Of a stretch of 13,785 bases of DNA, positions 6,756 through 13,785 are shown in pieces. A program made the position numbers and the translations under genes. The stretch comes from Clostridia bacterium (GTDB taxonomy: Bacteria; Bacillota_A; Clostridia; Christensenellales; Aristaeellaceae). Position 1 is the stretch's first letter; the number at the start of each line of letters is the position of its first letter. The stretch is from positions 1 through 13,785 of the forward strand of contig JAGCIC010000056.1 in assembly GCA_017648805.1 (NCBI GenBank), given 5' to 3'. Under the pieces are notes generated by a model, which was not told where the DNA came from, did not search any database, and worked only from the letters and a program-made list of their open reading frames with translations.

Positions 6756-8081
6756 TCACGCGTTGTCGGCGCCGTACCAGCGCCCGCCGTTTAATTTGCT
6801 GTCTTCTTCCAGTATCTGCTCGTAGTTCTCGGCCACCGTGCGGTAGGCCTCTATGTACTTGTCTATGCACTCGGGCAGGAACTTTTTGAAGGGCGGTATG
6901 GACACGCAGTACATTTTCTCGGAGGGCGCGCAGGCTGCGTCCAGCTCCCTGACGTCCCGGTCCGCAAACGCGATGCGGGAAGGCTTGCCGAGGTTGTAGA
7001 AGTCGAATGTCTTAAAGAACGGGTGGGTGTGCAGGCAGAAGTTGCCGCCTTCCCAGCAGTGCAGCCCGCCGGTCTCCTGCCTGACCGCCTCGGCGAAGCG
7101 GCCGGAGGACAGCCCTCCCAGCTCCTCGGGCTTATACGTGCCCTGGGGCAGGTACCAGGCGCCCATGGTGGAGCCGGAACCCTTTTCGGGACGGATGGGG
7201 TGCAGGCCCTTTATGCCGTCTATGCCGTCGCAGAAGTACTGCATGGCTTTGTCTATCTCGGCCATGCGATCGTCGAAATGCTTGAGCTGGCCCAGCGCCA
7301 GAGTGCTGCACAGCTGGTTGGCGCGGCCTTTTATCCCGCCCAGGGCTATGTGGGCGTAGGGGAGCAGCTCCGGGTCGGTGATGTTCTTTTCGTTGTTGCG
7401 CTCGTAGTGGCCGTAGGCGAGGGCGCGCTCGTACAGCCGCCTGTCGTCGGTGACCAGCATGCCCAGTTCGCCCGCGGCGAAGGACTTCCAGCTCATCATG
7501 CTCATGGCGGCGATGTCCCCGAAGGTGCCCACTTTTCTGCCCTTGTACAGGGCGCCGTGGGCGTGGGACACGTCCTCTATCACCTTGAGCCCGTACTTTT
7601 TCGCGATGGGCATTATGGCGTCCATGTCCGCGGGATAGCCGAAGTAGTGCACCACCATTATGGCCTTGGTGCGGGGAGAGATGCAGCGCTCGATGTCGCC
7701 GGGGTCCATGCTGAGCTTTTCGTTGATGTTGCAGAACACCGCGCTGGCGCCGAAGTTGATGGCCTGGGACACGGTGCCCCAGTAGGTCTTGGTGGGGCAG
7801 ATGATCTCGTCGCCCATTCCGAGACCTATGGCGAACATGGCCGCGGACAGCGCCATGGTGCCGTTGGTGAAAGCCAGGGCGTAATCCCGCCCCTGCCACG
7901 AAGCGAACTCCTCCTGGAACTTAAGGGTTATGTCCGTGCCGGAAAACTTGTTTTTGCGGATGACTTCCAGGCAGTTTTGCTCGTCTTCTTCGGTTATGAT
8001 GGGCCAATGGAACAGCTCGTCGGGCATTTGGGTGTGGTCAAACAGCTTTTCGCCGCCGCAGAGAGCCAGCTTCTTTATCAT
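6756..8081 (-). CDS. DegT/DnrJ/EryC1/StrS-family PLP-dependent aminotransferase
   Basis: The protein has 441 residues, longer than the usual 370-400. Family landmarks are TNGTMAL (72-78) for the cofactor phosphate, DEIICPTKTYWGT (91-103), VIEDVSHAHGA (167-177) with D170 contacting the pyridine nitrogen, and MSWKSFAAGELGML (196-209), where K199 is the predicted Schiff-base lysine. Family members transfer an amino group from glutamate or glutamine to a keto-sugar or keto-cyclitol. The partner oxidoreductase upstream could supply such a keto group. The extra length lies in the C-terminal half, including a His/Cys-rich GGLHCWEGGNFCLHTHPF stretch (338-355). It is the middle gene of the operon, 32 bases after the oxidoreductase and 13 before the amidohydrolase. 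The substrate is unknown. Confidence 0.9.
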   Translation of the reverse strand: MIKKLALCGGEKLFDHTQMPDELFHWPIITEEDEQNCLEVIRKNKFSGTDITLKFQEEFASWQGRDYALAFTNGTMALSAAMFAIGLGMGDEIICPTKTYWGTVSQAINFGASAVFCNINEKLSMDPGDIERCISPRTKAIMVVHYFGYPADMDAIMPIAKKYGLKVIEDVSHAHGALYKGRKVGTFGDIAAMSMMSWKSFAAGELGMLVTDDRRLYERALAYGHYERNNEKNITDPELLPYAHIALGGIKGRANQLCSTLALGQLKHFDDRMAEIDKAMQYFCDGIDGIKGLHPIRPEKGSGSTMGAWYLPQGTYKPEELGGLSSGRFAEAVRQETGGLHCWEGGNFCLHTHPFFKTFDFYNLGKPSRIAFADRDVRELDAACAPSEKMYCVSIPPFKKFLPECIDKYIEAYRTVAENYEQILEEDSKLNGGRWYGADNA

Positions 8082-8113
8082 GCTTTCACCGCCTTTAACA
8101 ATATCAGTGGCCG

Positions 8114-9244
8114 TTATTCGAAACGGGGGATCTCGATCTCCTTGCCGCCCGCCAGCGCCGAGGCGTGGGCGAGTATGCCCGCCGCGCTCACGTTGCAGGC
8201 GAACTCAAGGCTGATCGCAGGTTCCCGTTCCTCTATTATGCTGCGTATGAACTCGTGCACCAGGTGGGGATGGGAGCCGTGGTGTCCGCCCGCCGCGCCG
8301 CTCGTAAGCGACTTTTCGGGCTGGATGGGGTCGTACTGGCCGTTTGCCAGGGTGTAGCGGCGTATGGGCTCGGGCAGGTTTTCGAACACGGCGGGGGACC
8401 TTAAAACTTCGCAGGGCGTTCCCGAGCCGCGATGGGACTTGACGTCAAGGCGGGTCATTATCAGGTCGTCCGAGTCCTTGAAGCCCCACTCCAGGGACGC
8501 CTTAGAGCCGTACGCGTTAAAGCCTTCCAGGTACGCCCGCGCGGTCTCGAACAGGGTGCGGGTCACCTCGCCCGCCAGCCCGTTTTCAAAGCGCAAAAGC
8601 GCAGTCTCGGCGGGGAAGGGGTTGCCGTAGCGGCACCTTAATTCCGGGCGCATGGTGCCGGACCCGAAGCACACCACCTTTTCTATGCGGCTGCCCGCCA
8701 GCGCCGCGATGGGGGACATGGCGTGGGTGGCGTAGTACATGGGCGGCAGGCCCAGCCAGTACTCCGGCCAGTTTTCCATGTCCTGGTAATGGTAGCCTCT
8801 AAGCAGCTGCAGATGTCCCAGGCTGCCGTTTTGGTACAGGGAAAGCGCGTTCAGGTACTGGCGGGTGTACAGCGTGGTCTCCATGAGCATGTAGGTCTTG
8901 CCGCTCTGCCGTTTGGCGCGCACGATCTCGCGGATGCCCTCTATCGTGAGGCTCATGGGCACGGTGCTGGCCACGTGCTTGCCGCTTTCAAGCGCCATGA
9001 CCGCCTGCTTTTCGTGCAGGGGGATGGGAGTGACTATGTGCACGGCGTCCACCTCAGGGTCGTTAAGCACGTCCTCGAAAGAACCGTACACCCGGGGGAT
9101 ATCCAGCGTTTTGGCCGTCTCCTCCAGTTTTTTTGCGTCTGTATCGAACAGACCTATGAATTTCACGTCCGGATGGTCCCGGTATATGGGCGCGAACGCG
9201 CCTCCGAAACCCAGACCGCACAGCACCACGCCCGGCTTTTCCAT
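8114..9244 (-). CDS. Gfo/Idh/MocA-family oxidoreductase lacking the EKP lysine
   Basis: The protein has 376 residues, normal for the family. It opens with a nucleotide-binding CGLGFGG (9-15) and an acidic strand end LFDTD (32-36), consistent with an NAD(P)-binding Rossmann domain, and HIVTPIPLHEKQA (69-81) fits the family strand. Where most members have C/S-EKP with the catalytic lysine, this one has ASTVPMS (92-98). The C-terminal domain has GLPPMYYATHAMSP (165-178), with H174 a candidate catalytic histidine, and a His cluster GGHHGSHPHLVHEF (319-332). Members oxidise or reduce sugars, inositols and similar hydroxyl compounds. It is the first gene of the operon, directly under the promoter at 9276-9304, with GGAGGAG before the ATG. 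The precise reaction is unknown. Confidence 0.9.
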   Translation of the reverse strand: MEKPGVVLCGLGFGGAFAPIYRDHPDVKFIGLFDTDAKKLEETAKTLDIPRVYGSFEDVLNDPEVDAVHIVTPIPLHEKQAVMALESGKHVASTVPMSLTIEGIREIVRAKRQSGKTYMLMETTLYTRQYLNALSLYQNGSLGHLQLLRGYHYQDMENWPEYWLGLPPMYYATHAMSPIAALAGSRIEKVVCFGSGTMRPELRCRYGNPFPAETALLRFENGLAGEVTRTLFETARAYLEGFNAYGSKASLEWGFKDSDDLIMTRLDVKSHRGSGTPCEVLRSPAVFENLPEPIRRYTLANGQYDPIQPEKSLTSGAAGGHHGSHPHLVHEFIRSIIEEREPAISLEFACNVSAAGILAHASALAGGKEIEIPRFE

Positions 9245-9275
9245 ACTGCTCCTCCGTACATTTGTTTCTTATGCT

Positions 9276-9304
9276 ATTATAAGCCAAATCCGCCGCGCTT
9301 ACAA
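9276..9304 (-). promoter_or_regulatory. Promoter of the oxidoreductase-aminotransferase-amidohydrolase operon
   Basis: On the minus strand, TTGTAA (9304-9299), a 17-base spacer and consensus TATAAT (9281-9276). The oxidoreductase ATG is at 9244. It is back-to-back with the plus-strand promoter at 9358-9386; the 53 bases between the two -35 boxes contain GCGCA repeated at 9312 and 9333, about two helical turns apart. Confidence 0.8.
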
Positions 9305-9357
9305 GCTCAAAGCGCACAAATCCGAAAAACATGCGCAAGAAACGGACAGGCGCCGTC

Positions 9358-9386
9358 TTTACACAAAACACAAAAAGTGATATAAT
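9358..9386 (+). promoter_or_regulatory. Promoter of the solute-binding protein / ABC importer genes
   Basis: TTTACA (9358-9363), a 17-base spacer ending in TGA and TATAAT (9381-9386), giving an extended -10. A small hairpin, CCCGC/GCGGG at 9396-9408, would sit at the very 5' end of the mRNA, where it could protect the transcript. Confidence 0.85.
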
Positions 9387-9434
9387 GAAAATAACCCCGC
9401 CTGGCGGGAAAATACAATTGGAGGTCTTCATAAA

Positions 9435-10634
9435 ATGAAGAAACTTCTCAGCATCGTTTTGGCGCTGGTCATGCTGGCAAGCGTGTTCGCCTTCGCCGAA
9501 GGCATAAAAGACTACTCCGGCTACACCATCCGCATCTATTCCAACTCCAACTCCACCGAGCGCGTCACCTGGCTGGTAGAGCAGGCGAAAAAGGCCGGCT
9601 TCTCCATCTCCCTGGATGACAACTCCGTCATTTCCGGCGACACCGCCGCCATACAGCGCGCCCAGGAAAACAAGGACGGCGACATCCTGTTCGGTCTGAA
9701 CGAGACCCGCTGGGGCGCCCTGCTCAACGGCGACTATGAAGGCCTGTCCATCATGGACTGGACTCCCGCCTGGGCTGACGAAGTCGGCAACTACAAGTAC
9801 GAGGGCAAGGCCTACGGTCTGGTAGTGCAGAACGTGCTCATGCTCTACAGGCTCGACGATTACGGCACCAAGGGCGAGAAGCTCCACTTCCAGCACTGGT
9901 CCGACATCGTGAACGCGGGCTACACCTGGTACCGCCAGGGCAAGGTCGGCGGTACCACCAACTCCAACATCAACTCCGCCATGCTCTATCCCTACGCCGA
10001 TCCCGAATCTCCCGCGGGCGGCATCTCCATCGAAGGCTGGAAGACCCTGTGGGCGTACTGCGCGGGCGGCATCTTCACCGGCGACTCTTACGGCTTTGAT
10101 CCCCTGAACAGGGGCGACGTGGCCATCGTCACCTTCTATTCCTCCTCTCTGTACGGCAAGGTAGACGCCGCCGCCACTATAAGCGAGCATCCCCTGATCG
10201 GCGCTCTCGAGCCCGAAAACTGGGAGCTGATGGAGATCGATGACGGCACCTACTACATCGCCGAGTACATCGGCATCATCGACCGCGAAGGCAGGACCGA
10301 GGAGCAGACCGAGGCCGTCAAGGCTTTCGCCGAGTGGTTCGCTTCCGCCGAAGTTCAGGCTTCCTGGGCGGACGAGTTTGACTCCTTCCCCTGCAATGAA
10401 GTGGCTGTTGAAGAAGTTTACGGCGATGACATCCCCGGCATCTACAGGCTCAAGAACTTCGCCCTCAACAAGGTGGAAGGCACCGACATGACCTATGCCG
10501 CCTATGTCGCCGCGCACTCCGCCGAGTGGACCAACATCATGACCAACCTGGGCTTCTACTGGGCGGACGCCAACGCTCCCGCCGAGCCCGATTGGGACAA
10601 CCTGGATTGGGCGACCCTGACCCAGAAGAAGTAA
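9435..10634 (+). CDS. Secreted ABC-importer solute-binding protein without a lipobox
   Basis: The protein has 399 residues. The signal peptide spans about 1-21 (MKKLLSIVLALVMLASVFAFA|E), but there is no cysteine near the cleavage site, so it is not a classical lipoprotein; C209 and C320 are the only visible cysteines. The mature part has the layout of periplasmic-binding-protein type 2 (TIRIYSNSNS strand at 31-40, GDILFGLNE at 82-90). It is rich in tryptophan (I count 15), typical of pockets that stack on ring or planar ligands. The ligand is unknown; relatives of the downstream ATPase and fused permease carry ferric iron, polyamines, thiamine or 2-aminoethylphosphonate. Codons end mostly in C (ATC and GCC heavily used), suggesting high expression. 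GGAGGT precedes the ATG by about ten bases. Confidence 0.85.
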   Translation: MKKLLSIVLALVMLASVFAFAEGIKDYSGYTIRIYSNSNSTERVTWLVEQAKKAGFSISLDDNSVISGDTAAIQRAQENKDGDILFGLNETRWGALLNGDYEGLSIMDWTPAWADEVGNYKYEGKAYGLVVQNVLMLYRLDDYGTKGEKLHFQHWSDIVNAGYTWYRQGKVGGTTNSNINSAMLYPYADPESPAGGISIEGWKTLWAYCAGGIFTGDSYGFDPLNRGDVAIVTFYSSSLYGKVDAAATISEHPLIGALEPENWELMEIDDGTYYIAEYIGIIDREGRTEEQTEAVKAFAEWFASAEVQASWADEFDSFPCNEVAVEEVYGDDIPGIYRLKNFALNKVEGTDMTYAAYVAAHSAEWTNIMTNLGFYWADANAPAEPDWDNLDWATLTQKK

Positions 10635-10647
10635 ACGGCTATTACAC

Positions 10648-10670
10648 GGCGGGGGAGCTTTTCCCCCGCC
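10648..10670 (+). terminator. Hairpin after the solute-binding protein gene (leaky terminator or mRNA stabiliser)
   Basis: A 9-bp perfect stem (GGCGGGGGA with TCCCCCGCC, 5-base loop) begins 13 bases past the stop. It is followed by ATTTATG rather than a clean T-run, so termination is probably partial. Such hairpins commonly protect binding-protein mRNA while lowering expression of the downstream transporter genes. Confidence 0.55.
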
Positions 10671-10697
10671 ATTTATGCGTTATTCTCCCTGAAAACA

Positions 10698-10745
10698 TGT
10701 GTTCGCGGGAAGAAAAATCAGCAGGTTTTTCTTCCCGCGAACGCA
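10698..10745. repeat. 17-bp perfect inverted repeat upstream of the ATPase gene
   Basis: GTTCGCGGGAAGAAAAA (10701-10717) is the exact reverse complement of 10726-10742, with an 8-base loop; one wobble and two further pairs extend it to about 20. Neither strand has a T-run after the stem, so it is not a standard terminator. It lies 28 bases past the first hairpin and 28 bases before the ATPase ATG. Confidence 0.8.
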
Positions 10746-10773
10746 AAAAACCCATACAGAAGGAGTCTTTTTT

Positions 10774-11823
10774 ATGATCGAGCTAAGGGACATATACGTG
10801 CGGTTCGGGTCCTTTGAGGCGCTGCACGGCATAAACGTGGATGTGAAGGAAGGCGAGTTCTTCACCTTCCTGGGCCCCAGCGGCTGCGGCAAGACCACCA
10901 CGCTGCGCACCATCACGGGCTTTATACAGCCCTCCGCCGGCAACGTGTTCGTCAACAACACGGATATCACCAACGTGCCGATCGAAAAGCGCAACATAGG
11001 CATAGTGTTCCAGTCCTACGCCCTGTTCCCCTCCATGACGGTGTACAACAACATCGCCTTCGGCCTGAAGCTCAAAAAGATACCTTCCGGCAAAACGGAC
11101 AAAAAGGGCGAGGATATCCAGCGCCATTACACGGGCAAGGAACTGGACGCCAAGGTGAGGGAGATCGCCAGGCGCGTGGACCTGACGGACGAACAGCTGG
11201 GCAAGGCGGTGAGCCAGTTGTCCGGCGGCCAGCAGCAGAGGGTGGCCATCGCCCGCGCCCTGGTGACCGACCCCGCCATAATCTGCATGGACGAGCCCCT
11301 GAGCAACCTTGACGCCAAACTGAGGGTGCAGTTAAGGAACGAGCTCAAGGAAATGCAGAAGAAGTTCGGCATCACCACCATTTACGTCACCCACGACCAG
11401 GAGGAGGCGCTGACCCTGTCCGACCGCATCGCCGTGTTCAACAAGGGCTTCATAGAGCAGATCGGCACTCCCAACGAGATATACAACCATTCCGCCACCG
11501 AGTTCGTGTGCAACTTTATAGGCGATATCAACCCCCTGACCGGCGACATCGCCTCCAGATTAAAGCTGGGCGAGGGCATGAACCACTTTATCCGCCTGGA
11601 GCGCTTAAGGGTGAACAGCTCCGAGGAGAGCGCCATGAAGCTGGAGGGCGTGATAGAGAGCGTGGAATACTACGGGCTGTACCTCAAGTATTTTATAGAC
11701 GTGAACGGCCAGCGCCTGAAGGCGGTGGAGAAGAACGACGGCATAGCCATCTACCAGCCCGGACAGCAGGTGACTCTGTCCATGCATCCCAGGGATATAA
11801 TGAGCTATCCCGCCAAAGCATAA
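10774..11823 (+). CDS. ABC transporter ATP-binding protein, PotA/FbpC type
   Basis: The protein has 349 residues, fitting the family. The ATG at 10774 has AAGGAG eight bases upstream; an open frame reaches back into the inverted repeat but has no such site. It has Walker [10 protein letters not shown] (34-42), Q-loop Q80 in [10 protein letters not shown], signature LSGGQQQR (149-156), Walker B IICMDEP (169-175), SNLDA, and H207 in the switch loop. The last about 60 residues form a TOBE-type regulatory domain. An extra charged stretch of about 20 residues ([15 protein letters not shown] and following, 104-124) sits between the Q-loop region and the helical subdomain, where PotA or FbpC have a short loop. 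It energises the fused permease that starts 12 bases downstream. Confidence 0.93.
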   Translation: MIELRDIYVRFGSFEALHGINVDVKEGEFFTFLGPSGCGKTTTLRTITGFIQPSAGNVFVNNTDITNVPIEKRNIGIVFQSYALFPSMTVYNNIAFGLKLKKIPSGKTDKKGEDIQRHYTGKELDAKVREIARRVDLTDEQLGKAVSQLSGGQQQRVAIARALVTDPAIICMDEPLSNLDAKLRVQLRNELKEMQKKFGITTIYVTHDQEEALTLSDRIAVFNKGFIEQIGTPNEIYNHSATEFVCNFIGDINPLTGDIASRLKLGEGMNHFIRLERLRVNSSEESAMKLEGVIESVEYYGLYLKYFIDVNGQRLKAVEKNDGIAIYQPGQQVTLSMHPRDIMSYPAKA

Positions 11824-11835
11824 AGGAGGTAAGTC

Positions 11836-13782
11836 ATGCAAGGCTACAAGCTGGGCGAGGAAGCCTCCGGCGCCGAGAAATTCGGCGCGACGCTGGTAAA
11901 GGTGTTCTGCGTGGCGTTCTTCGTGGTGCTGTTTCTGTGCTTCATGGTGATACCCTGCATAAACACCATTTCGCAGATATTCACCGCCGACAAAAGCGAC
12001 CCCTGGGCGGTGGTCAAGTTCTTCCTTGCGGGCAATATGCCCAAGTACGTGCTGAACTCCCTGCTGCTGGCGGTGTGCCTTACCGTCACCGTCAACGTGG
12101 TGGGCATAAGCATAGTGCTGCTCACGGAGTATTTCGACATAAAAGGCGCAAAGATACTGCGCATGGGCTACATGACCACGCTGATCTACTCCGGTATCGC
12201 GCTGGTCACGGGCTACATGTTTCTGTACGATTCCAACGGAATGCTCACCACCTGGCTGGCGAAACTGTTTCCGGGCATGGAAAAAAGATGGTTTTCGGGC
12301 TTCTGGGCGGTGCTGTTCACAATGACCTTCGCCTGTACCAGCAACCATGCGCTGTTTCTTAGAAACGCGTTAAGGAGCATAGACTACAACACCGTGGAAG
12401 CTGCCCGCAACCTGGGCGCAAAGCCCTTCAAGGTGCTGCTCAGGGTAGTGTTCCCCACGCTGCTGCCCACCATGTTTTCCCTGACGGTAATGACATTCAT
12501 AACCGGCCTGTGCGCCATGAGCGCGCCTACGCTTTTGGGATACAACTCCATAAACCCAGAGATAGTGCGTCTGGCGGGCTCGTCGTCCGCGGAGGAAGCG
12601 TTCCCCCAGGCCAGGGCCGCCCTGATGAGCGTGATACTGGCGCTGTTCACCATAATCCTGCTTACCGTGCTCTCCGCCTATGAGCGCAAGGGGCACTACT
12701 TAAGCGTGAGCAAGACCAAGGCCAAGCTGCAGAAACAGAAGATCACCAATCCCGCGGCCAACGTGCTGGCGCATATATACGCCTACGTGCTGTTCATAAT
12801 CTACATGACGCCGGTGGTGATGATCGTACTGTTCTCGTTCCAGAACTATCCCGCCATACAGTCCAAGGCGCTGGACCTGGGCGAGTGGACGCTGATAAAC
12901 TACTTCGGCAAGCAGGACTACTCCTACCTGACCAGCCGCGGCAAATACCGGGTGAGGGAGGGCTCCATAAGCGGCGTGTTCTCAAACGCCGACACTCTGG
13001 GCGGCATAAGGCTGAGCTTTATACTGAGCGCCGTCGCCGCCGCGCTGGCCTGCGTGATAGTTGTGGTGGTGGTCAACTACATATTTAAACATAAGGGCAA
13101 GAAGCGCTCCACCTTCCTGGAGTACTGCATGCTGCTGCCCTGGCTGCTGCCCACGGTGCTGATCTGCTACAGCTACCGCACCTTCTACAACAGTCCCAAC
13201 TGGTTCTCCATAGGCGTGGCGGGCAACACGCTTCTGGACGTGAACTTCAACCTGTACTATAAGGAAAACGTGCGCTTCCTGATCATAATGGCGTACACGG
13301 TGGTCAAGCTGCCGTTCGCGATACGTATGATAAAGGCGGCGTTCTACGCGATAGACACCGAGCTTGAGGACGCGGCGAGGAACCTGGGCGCGAGCCCGCT
13401 GGTGACGTTTTTGAGGGTCAAGCTGCCGATAGTGCTGCCCAGCGTGCTGGCGGTGTTCGCCCTAAACTTCAACGCCCTGTTCACCGAGTACGACATGAGC
13501 GCCACGTTCGCTTCGCCGTACGGCAAATCCTACGCCATGGTCATACAGAACATGACCCACGAAGAGGGCCGCGAGGGCTACAACATCAACGCTTCCGGCC
13601 GCCGCAACGCCTCCACCGTGTTCATAATGCTGGTGAGCGGCCTGATACTGTACCTGGTGTACGGCGTGGGCGCGAGGGACCTGGGTGACCGCCTCGCCCT
13701 TCGGGAAAAACGCCGCAACCGCCTGAACAGGATCCTGCACCCCTTCAGAGGCAGAAAGAAAGCCGAAAAACAGGCAGCGTAA
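11836..13782 (+). CDS. Fused two-domain ABC transporter permease (FbpB/PhnU-like)
   Basis: The protein has 648 residues with about twelve hydrophobic segments in two halves of six (about 20-284 and 312-612). Each half has an ATPase-docking EAA loop: EAARNLGAKPFKVLLRVVFP (188-207) and DAARNLGASPLVTFLRVKLP (512-531), strikingly alike. Single-chain permeases of this kind serve ferric-iron (FbpB) and 2-aminoethylphosphonate importers; most are 500-580 residues, so this one is long. The extra length includes a polar extracytoplasmic loop (about 338-390) in the second half and a basic C-terminal tail. AAAGGAGGT overlaps the end of the ATPase gene, so the two are translated together. The TAA at 13780 falls three bases before the window edge, so further genes may follow. 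Confidence 0.92.
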   Translation: MQGYKLGEEASGAEKFGATLVKVFCVAFFVVLFLCFMVIPCINTISQIFTADKSDPWAVVKFFLAGNMPKYVLNSLLLAVCLTVTVNVVGISIVLLTEYFDIKGAKILRMGYMTTLIYSGIALVTGYMFLYDSNGMLTTWLAKLFPGMEKRWFSGFWAVLFTMTFACTSNHALFLRNALRSIDYNTVEAARNLGAKPFKVLLRVVFPTLLPTMFSLTVMTFITGLCAMSAPTLLGYNSINPEIVRLAGSSSAEEAFPQARAALMSVILALFTIILLTVLSAYERKGHYLSVSKTKAKLQKQKITNPAANVLAHIYAYVLFIIYMTPVVMIVLFSFQNYPAIQSKALDLGEWTLINYFGKQDYSYLTSRGKYRVREGSISGVFSNADTLGGIRLSFILSAVAAALACVIVVVVVNYIFKHKGKKRSTFLEYCMLLPWLLPTVLICYSYRTFYNSPNWFSIGVAGNTLLDVNFNLYYKENVRFLIIMAYTVVKLPFAIRMIKAAFYAIDTELEDAARNLGASPLVTFLRVKLPIVLPSVLAVFALNFNALFTEYDMSATFASPYGKSYAMVIQNMTHEEGREGYNINASGRRNASTVFIMLVSGLILYLVYGVGARDLGDRLALREKRRNRLNRILHPFRGRKKAEKQAA

Positions 13783-13785
13783 AAA

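Noticed and set aside
7023..8357. Open frame of 444 codons on the plus strand opposite the aminotransferase.
   Set aside because: It is a shadow of the DegT and oxidoreductase genes, spans both, and has no family motif.
9063..10517. Open frame of 484 codons on the minus strand crossing the divergent promoter region and the binding-protein gene.
   Set aside because: It runs through two strong promoters and is antisense to a clear binding protein; no domain and no plausible start.
9435..13782. Firm assignment of the importer as a ferric-iron (Fbp), polyamine (Pot) or 2-aminoethylphosphonate (Phn) system.
   Set aside because: The ATPase and fused permease fit several of these, the binding protein shows no diagnostic ligand motif, and no phosphonate or iron genes are nearby, so no gene symbols were given.

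Overview
The window looks like a chromosomal segment of a moderately GC-rich anaerobic Firmicute, most likely a gut-type member of the Clostridia. The signs are strong AGGAGG-type ribosome binding sites on nearly every gene, sigma-A-like promoters with 17-bp spacers, secreted proteins with short MKK/MKR signal peptides, and an intact DUF2975-like membrane protein beside a TetR regulator. This placement is inference; there is no rRNA or marker gene to confirm it. I see no tRNA, rRNA, CRISPR array, transposase or phage gene.

Left region (1-3810, minus strand): three genes for secreted proteins, each with its own promoter. They are a partial protein cut by the left edge, a 934-residue paralogue (about 81% identical over the shared 124 N-terminal residues) with Cys/His-rich N-terminal repeats and tandem beta-type domains, and a 73-residue remnant-like protein carrying the end of a BspA-type leucine-rich repeat. 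All three promoters share the unusual -35 GTGACA (preceded by G, followed by A) and a 17-bp spacer, which suggests co-regulation.

Middle region (3873-5855, minus strand): an apparent operon of a TetR regulator, a four-helix DUF2975-like membrane protein and a GNAT acetyltransferase of streptothricin-acetyltransferase type. It starts at a perfect TTGACA-17-TATAAT promoter and ends at a strong hairpin-T7 terminator.

Right region (5879-13785): a divergent locus. On the minus strand, one promoter drives a Gfo/Idh/MocA oxidoreductase, a DegT-family PLP aminotransferase and an amidohydrolase-2 family hydrolase. On the plus strand, a strong extended -10 promoter drives an ABC importer: an unusual non-lipoprotein solute-binding protein, an ATPase of the PotA/FbpC type, and a 648-residue permease that fuses both membrane domains. 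Two hairpins, one a 17-bp perfect inverted repeat, separate the binding-protein gene from the other two and probably set unequal expression.

A working model (inference) is that the importer brings in a small polar, possibly amino- or hydroxyl-bearing ligand, and the divergent trio oxidises, transaminates and hydrolyses it. The oxidoreductase lacks the usual EKP catalytic lysine, so its chemistry is uncertain. This importer plus trio is the best candidate in the window for an undescribed pathway.
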